Source: Isoetes taiwanensis (lineage: Eukaryota; Streptophyta; Lycopodiopsida; Isoetales; Isoetaceae). Taken from it: 64,000 bases of DNA. The stretch's first letter is position 1; each line of letters begins with the position of its first letter. Both the position numbers and the translations under genes were made by a program. The notes beneath the pieces are model-generated. The model worked only from the letters and a program-made list of their open reading frames with translations. It had not been told where the DNA came from and ran no database searches. The DNA lies in NCBI GenBank assembly GCA_021234155.1, contig JAJEKV010000073.1, positions 5,244,001 through 5,308,000 on the forward strand. Reading direction: 5' to 3'. This document shows, piece after piece, positions 60,701-64,000 of this stretch.

Positions 60701-61772
60701 GACTACATACATAAGCACAAATCAATAATGAAGCTACCTATGCTTCTCAGAGTGGCAATTGATGTGTCCAAAGGCATGGATTACTTGCATCAAAACAACA
60801 TTATCCACAGGGATTTGAAAGCTGCAAATTTATTAATGGATGAAAATGAGGTAATGAAGCTGCAAAGATCATCATCACGCCACGATTATCATTACCATTA
60901 TGAATCTATTAATGACTGCAGTCTTCTAAACCTTTGAAGGTCGTAAAGGTAGCAGACTTTGGAGTTGCCCGTATCCAGGATCAGAGTGGAATAATGACAG
61001 CAGAAACTGGGACATATCGTTGGATGGCTCCAGAGGTGTTCTTTGCTTATTTTAAATTTTCTGCATATTCAACACTGCTACATCTGTGGGTTTACTTTCA
61101 GGTAATTGAGCACAAGCCATATGATAACAAGGCAGATATCTTCAGTTTTGGAATAGTGCTGTGGGAACTTTTAACTGGGCGGGTACCACTCTGAGTGCTT
61201 GCATGGGCTTTTTAGATACAGGCCAGATTGACATGTGCCTCTTTTGATCTTTGCAGCTTCCGTATGATTTTTTGAGTCCCTTGCAGGCTGCTGTAGCAGT
61301 TGTCCAAAAGGTAAATATCTTAAAGTGCACCAAACACCGACAACTGATGTTTATATGGGGAACCATGTAAAATAGCTTAGTAGTCGTGTTTGTAGTCTTC
61401 GTCAGCTCTTGGTCGACAATGACAACCAGATAGTTGAACAATGACATTGCTGTTTGCTTTTTTGGGATATTATCTAACAGTTGTGTTGGTCGTCTAGGGT
61501 CTTAGACCAACGATTCCAAAGGGCACACATCCTCGACTTGCAGAGCTCCTCGAAATGTGCTGGCAGGCTACTCCCGCAGATAGGCCAAGCTTTTCGGAAA
61601 TCACGGTTGTGCTTCAGGAGATCTATAGAGAGGTGAATTTCAATGCTTGAAGTATATGTAAGGGGTTTATATCGCATTGAAGTTTCATCTACAGGCAGAA
61701 GAAGAAAGCGAAAATGAGAAGGGCAAGGAAAAGAAAGGTGGCCTTTTCTCGGCGTTTCGACGGACGGCCTGA
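54749..61772 (+). CDS. STY46: ACT-domain Ser/Thr/Tyr protein kinase (STY8/STY17/STY46 type)
   Basis: Sixteen GT-AG exons give one open frame of 572 residues: 54749-54957, 55230-55344, 55574-55656, 55799-55906, 56575-56647, 57074-57184, 59344-59394, 59501-59667, 59742-59849, 60531-60604, 60675-60850, 60940-61035, 61102-61182, 61257-61310, 61498-61632, 61695-61772. An N-terminal region with [11 protein letters not shown] and [10 protein letters not shown] is typical of this family. An ACT domain spans about 196-250. The kinase domain starts at about W285, with glycine loop ASGSYG (about 298-303), K319, HRDLKAAN (D413), DFG (431-433) and WMAPE (453-457). Length and layout match plant STY kinases, which in Arabidopsis phosphorylate chloroplast transit peptides in the cytosol. 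All catalytic residues are present. The exact paralogue is uncertain. Confidence 0.95.
57280..59215 (+). repeat. Duplicated repeat remnants in STY intron 6
   Basis: The 2.16-kb intron holds two related copies of a ~370-bp segment (57905-58290 and 58452-58810), sharing GAGAAGCCATGAGCAAGATG, TTATCTCAGCGAACATGCAG and AGATTGAGGCTG. Outside them, 57285-57450 and 58975-59215 share TTTTTCATTG...TTTCTATT-TTATGCACAT. None forms a recognisable gene; it is probably an old internally duplicated repeat insertion. Confidence 0.65.
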
Positions 61773-62400
61773 AATTTCTCCACTCGGTTTTCACATAATT
61801 TCATTGGCTGATAAAAAAATCATCAGCTACGTAACACATAACACATTCATTGGCTCATATCAACTCATTGTAACAGTTCTCGCTGATGTTAATTTTTTCT
61901 CTTTTTTGGCCATAGTGAAATTAAAAGTAAATGGTAGAATTTCATGGCACTGATATTCGACCACAAGTCTCTATTTGCCAGCAGAAAAGTGCCCTTAAAA
62001 GGTTTCATCAAAAAGTATTTGGATCATGCAAATTATAGACTGTAGTTTAATATGAGATCCCTTTATCAAAATAAGTGAGGGATAACACCCTGGAATGAGG
62101 GTGTTAATGTGCTTTTTAATGTGTTATTGGTGGTGGGTATCGCCACTGCAACCAATGCTGAGATCTTATCTCAGCATTAAAACTCGAGGGCCAGGTTGTT
62201 AGGGCTATATAACGGGTGGATTTTTTGGTTTTGAAGCATCGTCATCTTTGTACGAACATTTCCTAATGGATGCAAATTATAGATTGTAGTTTAATACGAG
62301 ATCCTCTTATCAAAGGTAAGATTACATAATGGGGTGGATCTTTTAGTTTAGAAGCATCGTCATCTTTGTACGAATATTTCCTAACGGATTGGTTAACTTT
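61773..62400 (+). repeat. 3' flank of STY with short direct repeats
   Basis: AAATTATAGA(C/T)TGTAGTTTAAT with GAGATCC occurs near 62033 and 62272. GAAGCATCGTCATCTTTGTA with CGAA.ATTTCCTAA occurs at 62236 and 62351. The unit spacing is about 115 bp for the second pair. The region should contain the STY 3' UTR. Confidence 0.6.
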
Positions 62401-63833
62401 GTACAGTTGCTAGCCGGTTTAGAATGCAAAGCATGTAAGTGTGTAGTTTTGCCACGCAAGTTAGTCTATCATCTTTTGGAATCCCACGGGCTTTGATATA
62501 TATGTCAATTTCACACATACCTTTAGAATCCATACATCCAAGGTAGCACTATCTTAAGCAGGTAAAAGTGCATGGTAATCGACTGGTTTGAGTGATTTTC
62601 AGCAATTGTTGTTTTATTGCTCGAAAACCATGAAAAGGCCCCGGTTTACTGGCCAGAAACAATGAAAATTGGCCGGCTAACGAAATGAAAGACGTTATTT
62701 TGTTGAAATTTTGCTTGTTCCCAGCGTGTGTCTAGTTGCTAATTCTTGTGATTTTGGCCCTCAATTTTTGCATTTGTTGAAGGAGGAGATGTTTTCATTT
62801 GCATTTGTTGTCGACCTTGCAGAATATTTAGCTTCTAGAGCTTCTACCATTGCTGAATTTTGTTGTTTAGTTTTCAGAGCTTCTATTACTGACAAACCTT
62901 TAGGTTCTACTATTGCGATCTGGTGTTTCACATTGAAGTCTTTGCTGCAAACCTGCAAAGAGGATTTAATTAACAAATTCTGGTGTTTGAGAATTCTATG
63001 GGGGTTACAGACAGGATCATACTCTCCACACATCACAATTAAGCAAGTTGGCATTGAATCACTATTAAATTGTTTCAATGATACAACAAGAATATTTACA
63101 AAGCGTCTGTCAATATATGGATAAAGAAAATTATCTACTCTCATATAATGCTATGGCATGGAGGTTGCTCATAGCTTTATCCATTTTGCTCGTGGGGATC
63201 TTGTGCGCCTTGTCCTTTGCAATATGACAAGTAGCGTATGATCATACCACACGCTCCACCAATTCTCTCCTCTCAAGATCACTAAAATTTTCTTCCACTT
63301 TTTTCCCAGTAGTTAGAGTTCTGCTCTTTCAATTTACATTTCTTATGCCTGCCAACGGGCTCTCAATATTGAACCTTGAATCCAGGACACTCCCCCTCGC
63401 CATCAGACATGGTGGGGGTAACAGAGTGAGTGCCATCCCTACGATATTGGATAATCATCATCATCAGGCCTGATGAGCACAAATTTAGCCTTCCTTGATG
63501 TCCTCGAAAGGATCCCACTCAGAAAGGTCAAACCATTTCGGCTTTAAAACTCTATTTCTTACAAACCACTTGGAGCGATTGTGACCTTGCTCAACTCTTT
63601 TAGATATACCGACTCCTTGAGAACCCTCCCACCTACTCTTAACTTTGCACCATAAGGTTGTTCTGTCTCTAAACATGGCACTACTTTTCCCAATAAGTGA
63701 TTAGGGATTCCATGTGATTTTTCTTAAGTGATGATGTGTGCCTTCTATTTTGTACCTCCTCCTAGTGTGTTATGTATTCCATGATGCCCTTCACTAGCAA
63801 GCTAGAGTCTTTGATGTTTTTGAGGGGGGAAAT
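62401..63833. other. No clear gene; possible end of a copia-type element
   Basis: Overlapping frames of 137 (plus, 62711-63124) and 127 residues (minus, 63144-62761) share the same DNA and neither shows a family motif. If the downstream purine tract is real, this may be decayed internal sequence of the element whose LTR begins at 63834. Confidence 0.3.
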
Positions 63834-64000
63834 TGTTATGGCTCATCTCTAGAAAGAAGTACTGCTTTAGGGTCCCTCTGCCACATTTCAATGCCTGCAC
63901 ATGCATTACAACTTATCATATGGCCTTCACTTGTACTGCATCACTGGTATTCCATCTCTAACCCAAAACTTGAACTAAAGTGGCTTAGAGTGCGCTGTCA
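63834..64000 (+). repeat. Possible start of a copia-type 3' LTR
   Basis: A GAGGGGGGAAAT purine run at 63822-63833 is directly followed by TGTTATGGC, the arrangement seen at copia 3' LTR starts. The partner LTR and the right end are outside the window. Confidence 0.35.

Noticed and set aside
62711-63144. 137-residue plus and 127-residue minus frames on the same DNA
   Set aside because: Neither shows a domain, splice context or codon pattern that favours it over the other strand.

Overview
This window is nuclear DNA of a land plant with a large, repeat-rich genome. Two complete plant genes with spliced introns (a plastid-type cysteine synthase and an ACT-domain STY kinase) sit among plant-type retroelements and broken plant gene families (UGT, PPR, LRR). 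A fern or gymnosperm is plausible, but the sequence alone does not settle the species.

Layout. Positions 1-9345 are a decayed Ty3/gypsy LTR retrotransposon of Tat-like character. Its 5' LTR is cut by the window edge, its RNase H-like domain lies between protease and reverse transcriptase, and its 3' untranslated region carries four ~167-bp tandem repeats. A LINE endonuclease fragment follows (9.7-10.2 kb). From 10.3 to 20 kb there are local duplications, a 52-bp LINE 3'-end insertion, a GC-rich hairpin element, a broken UDP-glycosyltransferase, a ~1.25-kb almost pure purine tract, a Helitron 3' terminus and MITE-like inverted repeats. An intact 10-exon cysteine synthase gene runs on the minus strand from 22879 to 20388.

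From 25.1 to ~40.8 kb lies a minus-strand L1-like LINE. Its ORF2 is split by a 10.4-kb non-coding LTR element (LARD) at 26992-37440, flanked by a perfect 5-bp target duplication. A lone exon-like reading frame follows at 41.7 kb and a second LINE of the same family, on the plus strand, at 43.1-46.3 kb. A minus-strand PPR pseudogene (47.8-54.2 kb) is interrupted by a solo LTR of the same family as the LARD, and that LTR is itself interrupted by a 4.1-kb Helitron. The intact 16-exon STY-type kinase gene occupies 54749-61772. The window ends in what looks like the start of a copia-type 3' LTR.

The most notable window-wide pattern is that paired repeat copies differ again and again at CAG/CTG sites: one copy has CAG or CTG where the other has CG, CGG or CCG, in both directions. 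The two host genes stay open throughout. This fits a sequencing or consensus error tied to CHG methylation in silenced repeats better than ordinary mutation, and it implies that some apparent frameshifts in the transposons may not be real. The two host genes act in separate pathways (sulfur assimilation; cytosolic kinase signalling and precursor phosphorylation), and nothing suggests they form a cluster.
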